This document shows, piece by piece, positions 21,001 through 29,419 of a stretch of DNA of 64,000 nt. Source of the DNA: Chryseobacterium sp. 7 (GTDB lineage: Bacteria > Bacteroidota > Bacteroidia > Flavobacteriales > Weeksellaceae); contig NZ_RCCA01000001.1 of assembly GCF_003663845.1 (NCBI RefSeq), forward strand, positions 2,542,001 to 2,606,000. The letters are read 5' to 3'. The notes under the pieces were generated by a model. That model was not told the origin of the DNA. It was given only the letters and a program-made list of their open reading frames with translations, and searched no databases. The position numbers were made by a program, and so were the translations under genes. Each line of letters opens with the position of its first letter. Within the stretch, counting starts at the first letter, position 1.

Positions 21001-22359
21001 GGCCGTACTTAAAAAATCTTTGGTAACATTCGCTTCATCATCTTTTCTATAAATATTTAAATTGCAGATCCATTGCCAAAGGCGGAATTCCTGATAATAA
21101 GGATTAGATTTTGGAATCGCTTTTAAGTACTGTGTATGCTCCATTCCATTTTCATCCTTATATTTTCTAAATTCCAACGTACAGTTGGAAATAGAAGATT
21201 TCTGGCTTCTCAGCGGTCTTTGGTAGAAAATAAGGTCATCCATCAAAAGATGAACAAAATCTTTTTTACTCAGAGTAAGTTGATGTGCTTCATTGTTTCG
21301 GTACAACTCACGAATGCAGTCATTATACAAATCATCATTTTGAAGTTCCTGATGAAATTCCCTTTGCTTTTCTAAAATTTGTTTTAGCTCATCTTTATAG
21401 AATTTTCTTTCAATCGTCCGAACCAATTTTCCTTTAATCTTTTGTTTCGGATTTTGAAGAAGCGCTTCATAGATGTAAATTCCAACTGTTTTGCGAGATT
21501 GGTCGATTTCCTGTTCGGTTTTGGTTTTTATTGCAATCCAATCTTTTTCAGAATCAACTGCTTTGAAAGTTCTTTTAACTTCCCCACTTTTTAAAATGGA
21601 TTCACTTACAATAAATTCTTTTGTACGATCAATCCAGTCTTCAGTCTTAACAATTTGCTTGTCATATTTCCAACCATTATCAAAATAAACATCATATAGA
21701 ATTTTCCCTTTAATATTTTCGCCTGAATCAACTACTCTTTCGACTTTTAATAGAACAAACGTCTTATCTTTTTCTTCTTCAAAATCTTCACCACGCAATT
21801 GATAATATCCACGTTTTTGGTTAAAATTCAAAAGAATCCAGGCCAGTTCCTCCTTTTCAATTTTTTGTGAAAGGGCTTTTTTTCTAAGATAATAAATTGT
21901 CCAGTCGTAAGGAATTTTTAAATCCTGTCCGTTTGCCTTAAATTCTTCAAGCATGTCGTTGAAAGAAACCTGAAACAGAAATGAAAACTGTCTACCAATA
22001 TTTTTCCAGGCCAGTTTGGGTTCGGTTTCTTCTTTAAACTTTCCGAATCGCTTTTCAAAATCTATTTGTGAAGAATAGTGTTCCGGAAGAAAGTTCAGAA
22101 TATTTAAAACCCTGTGAAGCCTCTCTCTTCTTAGAAGGAATCGTTCCCGTAGTCTTCGTACGCTTCTGTATTTTGTTCGTTCTGCGGTTTGCGAAACAGA
22201 ATTCCCTTTTCCAAAATCGCCCAGAATATCCTGTGACATTGGAATAATCCTGCTCCCTATCCCAAGAATTTCTCCGTATTTGTTTTCAAAATCCTGTTTT
22301 ATCAATGCCCACCCTATCGAATTCGTTCCCAAGTCTAAGCCAAGTATATTTTTAGTCAT
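18073..22359 (-). CDS. cas9: RNA-guided DNA endonuclease Cas9 (type II-C, large form)
   Basis: 1428 residues from the ATG at 22359. The 16 extra upstream residues of the longer frame are hydrophobic and precede the conserved opening MTKNILGLDLGTNSIGWAL. Nuclease residues are all present: RuvC Asp9, Glu726 (HIELGRE), His1045 and Asp1048 (HHALDALV); HNH His848 (EIEHIIPQS), Asn862 and Asn871 (DSFSNK...SAVNK). The arginine-rich bridge helix lies at about 59-85 (RRLRERFLLRRERLHR). The size is near the top of the II-C range and common in Bacteroidota. It cuts DNA matched by crRNA paired to tracrRNA. The PAM cannot be told from sequence. First gene of the cas operon; divergent from the tracrRNA. Confidence 0.98.
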   Translation of the reverse strand: MTKNILGLDLGTNSIGWALIKQDFENKYGEILGIGSRIIPMSQDILGDFGKGNSVSQTAERTKYRSVRRLRERFLLRRERLHRVLNILNFLPEHYSSQIDFEKRFGKFKEETEPKLAWKNIGRQFSFLFQVSFNDMLEEFKANGQDLKIPYDWTIYYLRKKALSQKIEKEELAWILLNFNQKRGYYQLRGEDFEEEKDKTFVLLKVERVVDSGENIKGKILYDVYFDNGWKYDKQIVKTEDWIDRTKEFIVSESILKSGEVKRTFKAVDSEKDWIAIKTKTEQEIDQSRKTVGIYIYEALLQNPKQKIKGKLVRTIERKFYKDELKQILEKQREFHQELQNDDLYNDCIRELYRNNEAHQLTLSKKDFVHLLMDDLIFYQRPLRSQKSSISNCTLEFRKYKDENGMEHTQYLKAIPKSNPYYQEFRLWQWICNLNIYRKDDEANVTKDFLSTAQDFENLFEFLNNRKEIEQKPLIKFLFEQKDINKKLFNAEAEKYRWNYVEDKKYPCNETKTMISSRLDKVDNISDDFLTRDIVQKIWHIIYSVNDKIEYEKALKSFAKKHHLDESSFSEAFRKFPPFKSEYGSFSEKAIKKLLPLMRLGKYWNYADIDTFSKDRIQKIINGEYDENIKDKVREKAVHLTSENDFQGLQLWLAQYIIYGRHSEASIIGKWNSTNDLEVFLKDFKQHSLRNPIVEQVITETLRVVKDIWLKYGNGAKDFFNEIHIELGREMKLPADDRKKLTNQISENENTNLRIKALLAEMMNDHSVENVRPFSPMQQEILKIYEDGVLNSGIEIEDEYLKISKTAQPSSADLKRYKLWLEQKYKSPYTGQIIPLNKLFTPEYEIEHIIPQSRYFDDSFSNKVICESAVNKLKDNYIGLEFIKKLGGTVVECGNGKSVTVLKEDQYEDFVKKHYANNRSKRNKLLLEDIPEKMIERQLNDTRYISRYISGILSNIVRVEDGSDEGVNSKNIVPGNGKITTQLKQDWGLNDVWNDLILPRFERMNQLTNSKNFTAWNENHQKFLPTIPIEFSKGFSKKRIDHRHHALDALVIACATKDHVNLLNNQSAKSDTRRYDLKKKLMKFEKVVYHNTQTGQKIEREIPKQFLKPWENFTVETKNSLEEIIISFKQNLRVINKATNYYEKYVEKGGLKNKERVEQTGTNWAIRKSMHKDTVSGKIDLPWVKVPKGKILTATRKSLDTSFDLKSIGSITDTGIQKILRNYLEFKGSPELAFSPEGIEDLNKNIEKYNDGKSHQPINKVRVFELGSKFQVGQTGNKKDKYVEAAKGTNLFFAVYENENGNRSYETIPLNEVIERQKQGLSVVDLKGTIDFFLCPNDLVYIPSEDELENSSNIDFKNFKKDQNKKIYKVVSFSGSQLFFIRQEIAISIVNKTEFSTLNKMERSIDGLMIKENCIKLKVDRLGNISKA

Positions 22360-22407
22360 CGTGGTTATGTTTTTGATACCACATAAAAATAGCAATAAAA
22401 AAAGCAT

Positions 22408-22458
22408 TCAAATTACGGATTTCCATAATTGTATTAAATATTTTTTCTTCTATATTTG
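22408..22458. promoter_or_regulatory. Divergent promoters for cas9 and tracrRNA
   Basis: On the plus strand TTG at 22429-22431, a 19-nt spacer and a perfect TATATTTG at 22451-22458 form a textbook flavobacterial promoter for the tracrRNA. On the minus strand a weaker TAATTTG-like element (complement of about 22411-22417) may serve cas9, about 50 nt before its ATG. Confidence 0.75.
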
Positions 22459-22463
22459 TATTA

Positions 22464-22538
22464 TAAATTTTGAAAGCAATTCACAATAAGGATTATTCCG
22501 TTGTGAAAACATTCAAGGCGGGGCAACTCGCCTTTTTT
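22464..22538 (+). ncRNA. tracrRNA
   Basis: The anti-repeat at 22463-22486 is perfectly complementary to repeat bases 2-25 (24 bp). Downstream is a short nexus-like hairpin GGA-TTAT-TCC at 22490-22499. A linker then leads to an intrinsic terminator, GGCGGG-GCAA-CTCGCC (22517-22532), followed by six T. The start is set about 6 nt after the -7 element. Length is about 75 nt. It pairs with pre-crRNA for RNase III-dependent processing, or with a spacer-primed transcript, and loads Cas9. Confidence 0.93.
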
Positions 22539-22577
22539 CGTTTTAAAACCCTATTTTAGCGATCCGAAAACAGAACA

Positions 22578-24701
22578 ATGACGACCGTAGAATTTATACA
22601 GAAGCAGCTCAATATTTCTGAAAAGAGCATCAATAATACCTTACAATTATTAGCAGAAGACTGCACCATTCCTTTTATTTCCCGTTACCGAAAAGACAAA
22701 ACCGGAAATCTTGACGAAACACAGATTGAACAGATCTCAAAGATCAGCAAGCAATTTGAAGAAATCGTTAAGAGAAAGGAATCCATTTTAAAATCGATAG
22801 AAGAACAGGACTCTTTAACATCTGAGCTTCAGCAAAGAATTGAAGAAAGCTTTGATATACAGGAACTGGAAGACCTTTATCTGCCTTTCAAAAAGCGTAA
22901 AAAAACCAAAGCAGATACTGCCAAAGAGAAAGGACTGGAACCTTTAGCCAAAATCATCATGAGCCAGAAAAATAACGATATTCTGTTTCTGGCCTCAAAA
23001 TATCTTACCCATGAAGTTACTTCCGAAGAAGATGCATTACAGGGAGCAAGAGATATCATGGCAGAATGGATCAATGAAAACATGTATGTCCGTAAGAATC
23101 TCAGAAGGTTGTTTCAACGTAAAGCTGTGGTTACCTCCAAGGTGGTAAAAGCTAAAAAGGACGAAGAAGATGCACAGAAATTCTCTCAGTATTTTGAGTG
23201 GGAAGAAAGTCTCAGCAGAACACCTTCTCACAGACTTCTTGCTATGTTAAGAGCAGAAGCTGAAGGTTTTGTAAAAACAAATGTAGGAATTGACAAGGAA
23301 GAAGCCATTGATTTCATTGAAAAGGCTGTTATCAAATCTAATAATGAAAGTTCGGATCAAATTGCACTGGCGATAAAAGACAGTTACAAAAGACTTCTGG
23401 AGCCTGCAATCTCTAATGAGGCACTGCAGGAAGCCAAAGAAAAAGCAGATAAAAAAGCCATTGAAATTTTCTCTGAAAACTTAAGCCAGCTTCTTCTTGC
23501 CCCGCCTTTGGGAGAAAAAAGAATTCTGGCAATAGATCCGGGATACCGAAGCGGATGTAAAGTCGTTTGCCTGGATGAAAAAGGAGATTTATTACACAAC
23601 GAAACCCTCTATCCTCACGCTCCGCAGAATGAGAGCGGAATGGCTATGAAAAAGATCCGTTCTATGGTGAATGCTTATAATATTGAAGCCATTTCTATCG
23701 GAAACGGAACTGCAAGCCGTGAAACTGAATTTTTTATTAAAAAGATTGCTTTTGATAAACCTTTGCAGGTTTTCGTAGTTTCGGAAGCCGGGGCCTCGGT
23801 TTATTCTGCAAGTAAAATCGCGAGGGAAGAATTTCCGACTTATGATGTAACGGTTCGTGGAGCCGTATCTATCGGGAGAAGACTTTCTGACCCGTTGGCA
23901 GAGCTTGTAAAAATTGATGCTAAATCTATCGGTGTAGGGCAATATCAGCATGATGTAGACCAAACCCAACTGAAAAATGAACTTGATTCTACGGTAATGA
24001 AATGTGTAAATTCTGTTGGGATTAATCTTAACACCGCAAGTAAATCACTGTTAAGCTATGTTTCCGGAATTGGAGAAAAAATGGCTGAAAACATCGTTAA
24101 TTACCGTGCTGAAAATGGAGCCTTTGAAGATAGAAAACAGCTTAAAAAAGTTCCAAGACTTGGGGAAAAAGCATTCCAGCAGGCAGCCGCTTTTGTAAGA
24201 ATTGCAAATGCAAAAAATCCATTGGATAATTCCGCAGTACATCCGGAAGCTTATGGAATTGTAGAAAAAATGGCAAAAGATCTAGGTATTAAAACCGATG
24301 AACTTATCGCCAATAAAGACAAAATAGCCCTGATAAAACCTGAAAGTTATATAACAGGTGAAATCGGGATTTTAGGAATTAAAGATATTTTAAAAGAGCT
24401 TGAAAAACCGGGACTGGATCCAAGAAAGGCTGCGAAAGTATTTGAATTTGATCCGAATGTTAAAAGCATTAAAGATTTAAAAGCAGGCATGATTCTTCCG
24501 GGAATCGTCAACAATATTACGGCTTTCGGGTGTTTTGTAGATCTTGGAATCAAAGAAAGCGGACTGGTTCATATCTCCCAGCTAAAAGACGGATTTGTAT
24601 CAGATGTTAATGAAGTGGTAAAACTTCATCAGCATGTTCGTGTAAAGGTAACGGAAGTGGATGAAGCCAGAAAAAGAGTGCAGCTGAGCATGATTCTGTA
24701 A
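22578..24701 (+). CDS. Tex-family transcription accessory protein (S1 RNA-binding)
   Basis: 707 residues. Tex N-terminal helical region with IPFISRYRKDKTGNLDETQI near 34-53. A YqgF/RNase H-like domain starts ILAIDPGYRSGCKVVCLDEKG, then helix-hairpin-helix segments (LSYVSGIGEKMAENIVNYR, VPRLGEKAFQQAAAFVRI). A C-terminal S1 domain (GMILPGIVNNITAFGCFVDLGIKESGLVHISQL) follows. Tex is cytosolic and affects transcription and toxin expression in other bacteria. It is outside the CRISPR system; the tracrRNA terminator separates it. Confidence 0.95.
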   Translation: MTTVEFIQKQLNISEKSINNTLQLLAEDCTIPFISRYRKDKTGNLDETQIEQISKISKQFEEIVKRKESILKSIEEQDSLTSELQQRIEESFDIQELEDLYLPFKKRKKTKADTAKEKGLEPLAKIIMSQKNNDILFLASKYLTHEVTSEEDALQGARDIMAEWINENMYVRKNLRRLFQRKAVVTSKVVKAKKDEEDAQKFSQYFEWEESLSRTPSHRLLAMLRAEAEGFVKTNVGIDKEEAIDFIEKAVIKSNNESSDQIALAIKDSYKRLLEPAISNEALQEAKEKADKKAIEIFSENLSQLLLAPPLGEKRILAIDPGYRSGCKVVCLDEKGDLLHNETLYPHAPQNESGMAMKKIRSMVNAYNIEAISIGNGTASRETEFFIKKIAFDKPLQVFVVSEAGASVYSASKIAREEFPTYDVTVRGAVSIGRRLSDPLAELVKIDAKSIGVGQYQHDVDQTQLKNELDSTVMKCVNSVGINLNTASKSLLSYVSGIGEKMAENIVNYRAENGAFEDRKQLKKVPRLGEKAFQQAAAFVRIANAKNPLDNSAVHPEAYGIVEKMAKDLGIKTDELIANKDKIALIKPESYITGEIGILGIKDILKELEKPGLDPRKAAKVFEFDPNVKSIKDLKAGMILPGIVNNITAFGCFVDLGIKESGLVHISQLKDGFVSDVNEVVKLHQHVRVKVTEVDEARKRVQLSMIL

Positions 24702-24719
24702 TTTTTCACTGTAAACTAA

Positions 24720-25385
<666 letters not shown>

Positions 25386-25425
25386 TCCTAACAGAATTAA
25401 GAATTGATAGAAAATCAGCCAATAA

Positions 25426-25452
25426 AAAAGATCATCTTTATGATGACCTTTT
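25426..25452. terminator. Bidirectional terminator between HAD and M28 genes
   Basis: AAAAG and CTTTT outer arms with TCATC/GATGA inner arms (one mismatch) and a TTTAT loop, followed by a T-rich tail. Confidence 0.6.
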
Positions 25453-25480
25453 CTATTTTTATCTAATTGTATAAAAAGCT

Positions 25481-27052
25481 TTATTTATAATCCTTAGAAC
25501 TTCTTCTCGGTTCTTTGAGCTCCGGCCATTTTACCGTCTCTCCTTTTTCATCCTGAGGCATCACTCTTTTTTCTCTGTTGCTGAATTCAGGATCTTCAGA
25601 AGCCATATATGCTAATGCAGCCGTTAAAATCACATTATTTTTTACCTCATCGAAAACAATTTTATCATAGGTATCTTTTGTTGTATGCCATGTATATCCA
25701 AAATAGCCCCAGTTAAGGGATCCCAAAGAAATTCCCGGTACCCCCGCTGCTACGAATGAAGCATGGTCAGAACCTCCGCCGCCGGGCATTCCAGGGAAAT
25801 CTGTTTTGATGTGGCTTCTTACTGCTTTCGGAACTCCGTCAAGCCATCTTCCGACATAATCATAAGCCTTTACAAATCCCTGACCACTGATGTTGACAAT
25901 ACGTCCGGTTCCGTTATCCTGATTGAAAGCAGCCTGTACTCCTTTAATAATCTGCGGATTATCTGCCACAAAACCTCTTGAACCGTTTAATCCCTGCTCT
26001 TCGCTTCCCCAAAGTCCGATGACGATAGTTCTCTTGTTATTAGGATAATATTTTTTCAGGATTCTCATGGTTTCCAGCATAGTAATCGTACCGGTTCCGT
26101 TATCTGTAGCGCCCTGTGCTCCGTCCCATGAGTCAAGGTGAGCAGAAAGAATCACATATTCATCGGGTTTTTCTTTCCCTTTGATAATTCCTATGGTATT
26201 AAAGCTTTTGGCTTCAGGAAGTATTTTAGACTGGGCATCAATCTTAATTTTAGGCTGGGTGCCCTTTTCTGCCATTCTGTAAAGCATTCCGTAATCTTCC
26301 ACATCAATATCAATCATTGGAATTTTGGATGTTTTGGCACCAAATATTCTGTTAGCGCCCATAATGCCTGTCCAGTTTGAAATGGCAATTCCTGCCGCTC
26401 CTGCTTTTTCTAAAGCTTCCGGAAGACTGTTATTATCATATCCTATGTTCTTGATATACGCTGTAAAATCTTTGGCTGCCTGTTCTTTTTCTGCTTTAAG
26501 CTTTTCATACAGTTCCGGAGTCGCAAATTCTTTGATCTGCTCATCAGAACGTCCTATCTTCTGATATTGAGCCATCAGCACTATTTTTCCTTTTACAGAA
26601 GGAAGCCACTGATCAAATTCTGCTTTGGAGGCTGCTTTCGGAAGAATAATCACTTCTGCCTCAATGGCTTTTTTGGTAGCAGGGCTCCATGCAAGCTGTG
26701 TTGCGGAAAGAGATTTTACACGCGGATAGGTCATATCTACATGAGTAGTTCCTCTCTGCCATCCTTTCCATGTTCCGAATTGCTGAAGATTGGCATCTAC
26801 CCCCCAGGAACGAAGTTTACCAACGCTCCATTCGTTGGCAGCCAGCATTTCAGGAGTTCCCACAAGACGAGGCCCGATTCCGTCGAGCAGCTCAGAAGCC
26901 AGATTTTCCAGCTGGGAATTATTATTTACTTCATCTACAAAACTTTTTACGACAGGGCTAAGCCTTTCTTTCGGGTCAACCTTTATCTGAGCCCATGAAA
27001 ACTGAGCAGCCAGCATTACCGCAGGCACTGCAAAAAATCTATTTATCCTCAT
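25481..27052 (-). CDS. Secreted M28-family zinc aminopeptidase with PA domain
   Basis: 523 residues with a Sec signal (MRINRFFAVPAVMLAAQFSWAQ). A PA-type insertion lies at about 120-260, then the M28 core: LSAHLDSWDGAQGATDNGTG (zinc His and bridging Asp), GLWGSEEQGLNGSRGF (catalytic and ligand Glu), FNQDNGTGRI and GGGSDHASFVAAGVPGISLG. The C-terminal His is in YTWHTTKDTYDKI. It probably removes N-terminal residues from peptides in the periplasm or outside. No T9SS C-terminal domain is seen. Single gene. Confidence 0.92.
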   Translation of the reverse strand: MRINRFFAVPAVMLAAQFSWAQIKVDPKERLSPVVKSFVDEVNNNSQLENLASELLDGIGPRLVGTPEMLAANEWSVGKLRSWGVDANLQQFGTWKGWQRGTTHVDMTYPRVKSLSATQLAWSPATKKAIEAEVIILPKAASKAEFDQWLPSVKGKIVLMAQYQKIGRSDEQIKEFATPELYEKLKAEKEQAAKDFTAYIKNIGYDNNSLPEALEKAGAAGIAISNWTGIMGANRIFGAKTSKIPMIDIDVEDYGMLYRMAEKGTQPKIKIDAQSKILPEAKSFNTIGIIKGKEKPDEYVILSAHLDSWDGAQGATDNGTGTITMLETMRILKKYYPNNKRTIVIGLWGSEEQGLNGSRGFVADNPQIIKGVQAAFNQDNGTGRIVNISGQGFVKAYDYVGRWLDGVPKAVRSHIKTDFPGMPGGGGSDHASFVAAGVPGISLGSLNWGYFGYTWHTTKDTYDKIVFDEVKNNVILTAALAYMASEDPEFSNREKRVMPQDEKGETVKWPELKEPRRSSKDYK

Positions 27053-27299
27053 ACTATTTATTGATTGCTTTAAAGATAAAGGAAATTGGGGAGATGATGA
27101 AAGATTAAGCCTAAAAAAGAGGTTTTACAATGATTTTATTAATTTTTTTATCCAAATACAATAACAAAATCAGCCTTATGGCTATAATTCATAAAACAGC
27201 ATTTAAGATTATCTGTTGAATGTAAGGAAAATCGCTCTATCATTGAGCGTTTTTAACATATTTCAGATTTAGAAAATCATCGAATTGGGGGATAAAAAA
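27053..27299. other. Intergenic stretch with one plus-strand hairpin
   Basis: No reading frame of note. CGCTC and GAGCG around 27232-27250 form a small stem followed by TTTTT on the plus strand. Nothing obvious is transcribed toward it, so it may end an unrecognised short RNA. Confidence 0.35.
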
Positions 27300-27320
27300 A
27301 GCCGGCTTCAAAAGCCGGCT
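27300..27320 (-). terminator. Terminator of the histone H1-like gene
   Basis: AGCCGGCTT (27300-27308) and AAGCCGGCT (27312-27320), a 9-bp GC-rich stem with a 3-nt loop, followed on the minus strand by seven T. Confidence 0.85.
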
Positions 27321-27329
27321 GAAAGTAAA

Positions 27330-27506
27330 TTATTTTTTAGCTTCTTCTACAGAAACTTTTCTGAAGTCTTTGAACAATTTGCTTAGTTCTAAAGCTGCTT
27401 TACGAGCTCTTGTTCCAGCTGCTTTGTTACCTTTTTCTGCTTGTTGGTTTGCCTCAGTTGTGAACGCTTCAAATTCTGCGTTGATTTTTTCAATTAGTTC
27501 TTTCAT
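27330..27506 (-). CDS. Histone H1-like small basic protein
   Basis: 58 residues read by eye. It starts MKELIEKINAEFEAF and contains GNKAAGTRARKAALELSKLF near 26-45; it ends VSVEEAKK. The Ala/Lys/Arg-rich helix pattern matches the short histone H1-like (Hc1-type) proteins found throughout Flavobacteriia, presumed nucleoid-associated DNA binders. The strong GC hairpin just downstream suits an abundantly expressed short transcript. Confidence 0.85.
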   Translation of the reverse strand: MKELIEKINAEFEAFTTEANQQAEKGNKAAGTRARKAALELSKLFKDFRKVSVEEAKK

Positions 27507-27837
27507 TTATTTAAAAATTTAGGCTGCAAATATAGGTTTTATGGTGATTCCAGCCTAATTGTGTTGAAAAAAAATAGTTCATTTAATCATTTTTTTTAAG
27601 TCTTTTTTAAATTCAATTTAATTTTTAAAATAAAATCAAATTATTGTAGAAAAACAGCCGTATAATCGGATTTTAGATAAAGCAAGGGCCTATAATTAAA
27701 TAAACCATTAAGAATCAACAAGAACCGAGGATAAATCAAAACAACATCATTTAAAAATAATGCCTGACAAAAATGCAACTAAGCATCAACGCCGAAGTTT
27801 TCGAATTTTATTATAAATTTGAAAAAACGACTTATCC
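27507..27837. other. 331-bp intergenic region with divergent promoters
   Basis: AT-rich, no convincing gene. A -7 element TAAATTTG at 27814-27821 lies 16 nt before the ATG of the plus-strand metalloprotease. AAACCATTAAGAAT near 27704 matches the first 14 nt of the TTAAGA element seen at 12826 and 35437, but the similarity then stops. Confidence 0.5.
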
Positions 27838-29322
27838 ATGTTAAAGAAATTATTCATTCTGACTTTATTATTACCTCTGCTCACCTATTCTCAGAACAAA
27901 ATAAATTACAAAATCTTTTATGATGCAGATCTTGAGCAAAACGGATTAAAAGTTCAGGTTGATTATATCCTTAAAAAACCATCAGATACCATTTCCTTCT
28001 ATTTTGCCAATGAAAACTGGGGCGAAAATAATCTCTTCAACAGTCTTACAATATCAAAAGATGAAAATCCGGATATTAGTTTTGAAAACCTTCCGGAAAA
28101 GAATAAAATAAAAGTCAGGATGAAAACAGGAAACAAAGTTTCACTTGTCTATCATATTAAACAGGATTTTAAAGATCCTAATTATAAAATATTCAATCGT
28201 CCCAAGATTAACAATACATTCTTCCACGTTTTAGGTAAAAACCTATTCATAGTTCCCGTTTCATTTACAAAAATACCGGAAGACAGGGAATTTGAGTTTT
28301 CCCTTGAATGGATAAATTTCCCTGTGAAATTCAGACTTCACAATAATTTTGCTACACAGGCCCGGGTCCAAAACATCAAAACAACACTTTGGGAAGGATT
28401 TTACAACTCATTGTTTATAGGAGGTGATTATAGGTTTTATTCCTTTAAAATACAAAATAAGCCAGTTTATCTTGCATTAAGGGATCAGTGGCAAAACGGA
28501 TTTACAGATGATTTCCTTTTTTCAAACCTCAAAAAAGCGATACAGTCTCAAAGAGATTTCTGGAAAGATTATGATCAGGATTATTATACGATTACCTTAA
28601 CCCCTACTGTTTCACAAAAAGACAGCCTTTTCAAAGGATATAGCTCAACAGGGTCTGCTATCAAAAATGCATTTATGATCCAGGGAACTAATAATCCTTT
28701 CAACAACAAAAGTGCCTACCTTTATCTTCTTCATCATGAACTGATGCACGAATGGATTGGAAATAAGATTCAAAATAAGAACGAAGAGCTTAATTATTGG
28801 TTTAGTGAAGGCTTTACTGATTATTATACTTATAAAAACAGATTAAGAATCAAAGATATTTCTATAGATGAGTGGCTTTCCTCATTCAATACTGAAGTCA
28901 TTCAAAGTCATTGGAAGAATCCACAACGAAATATTCCGAATTATAAAATAAAAGATGATTTCTGGAAAAGCCGTGATGTAGAAAAAGTACCCTACAGACG
29001 GGGCGCTATTTTTGCTTTCTGGCTGGATAATCATATTTTAATAAAAACCCATTATAAAAAATCGCTGGATGTTCTGATGCGTGAATTATTGAAAGTATGT
29101 ACGGAAAAGAAACTCAGGTTTACAGATGAACTTTTTCTCAATACAGCTCTGCAATATCTGAATGAAGATATTACTTATTTCTTCCAGAAACATATCATTT
29201 CAGGGGTAGATATTGACCTTACGAAAGAAAAATGGATTGATGGTTTTAATTTTAAAATGATTGATAATATCCCACAATTGGAAATTGACAAAGGCAAGAA
29301 AGTACAATATGGCCTTAATTGA
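27838..29322 (+). CDS. Secreted gluzincin metallopeptidase, M1/M61-like
   Basis: 494 residues with a Sec signal (MLKKLFILTLLLPLLTYSQ). The N-terminal 270 residues are beta-rich. The zinc motif is HELMH (His300, Glu301, His304) with third ligand Glu324 in FSEGFTDYY. The spacing is HExxH-x19-E, one residue longer than classic M1. The C-terminal part is helical. No catalytic-domain loss is visible. The substrate is unknown; it is likely periplasmic or outer-surface peptide turnover. Single gene with its own promoter. Confidence 0.8.
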   Translation: MLKKLFILTLLLPLLTYSQNKINYKIFYDADLEQNGLKVQVDYILKKPSDTISFYFANENWGENNLFNSLTISKDENPDISFENLPEKNKIKVRMKTGNKVSLVYHIKQDFKDPNYKIFNRPKINNTFFHVLGKNLFIVPVSFTKIPEDREFEFSLEWINFPVKFRLHNNFATQARVQNIKTTLWEGFYNSLFIGGDYRFYSFKIQNKPVYLALRDQWQNGFTDDFLFSNLKKAIQSQRDFWKDYDQDYYTITLTPTVSQKDSLFKGYSSTGSAIKNAFMIQGTNNPFNNKSAYLYLLHHELMHEWIGNKIQNKNEELNYWFSEGFTDYYTYKNRLRIKDISIDEWLSSFNTEVIQSHWKNPQRNIPNYKIKDDFWKSRDVEKVPYRRGAIFAFWLDNHILIKTHYKKSLDVLMRELLKVCTEKKLRFTDELFLNTALQYLNEDITYFFQKHIISGVDIDLTKEKWIDGFNFKMIDNIPQLEIDKGKKVQYGLN

Positions 29323-29419
29323 AAAAACAGGCAATCTCTTATCTCTGATATTCCACAAAACATGTTTTTATACCTGTCAATTGAAGTTTAAAATCCTGCT
29401 TTGAATAAAGTTCTTATGT

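Noticed and set aside
18073..22407. 1444-residue form of Cas9 with a hydrophobic N-terminus
   Set aside because: The 16 extra residues precede the conserved MTKNILGLDLG opening and fall in the promoter region; the ATG at 22359 is the start.
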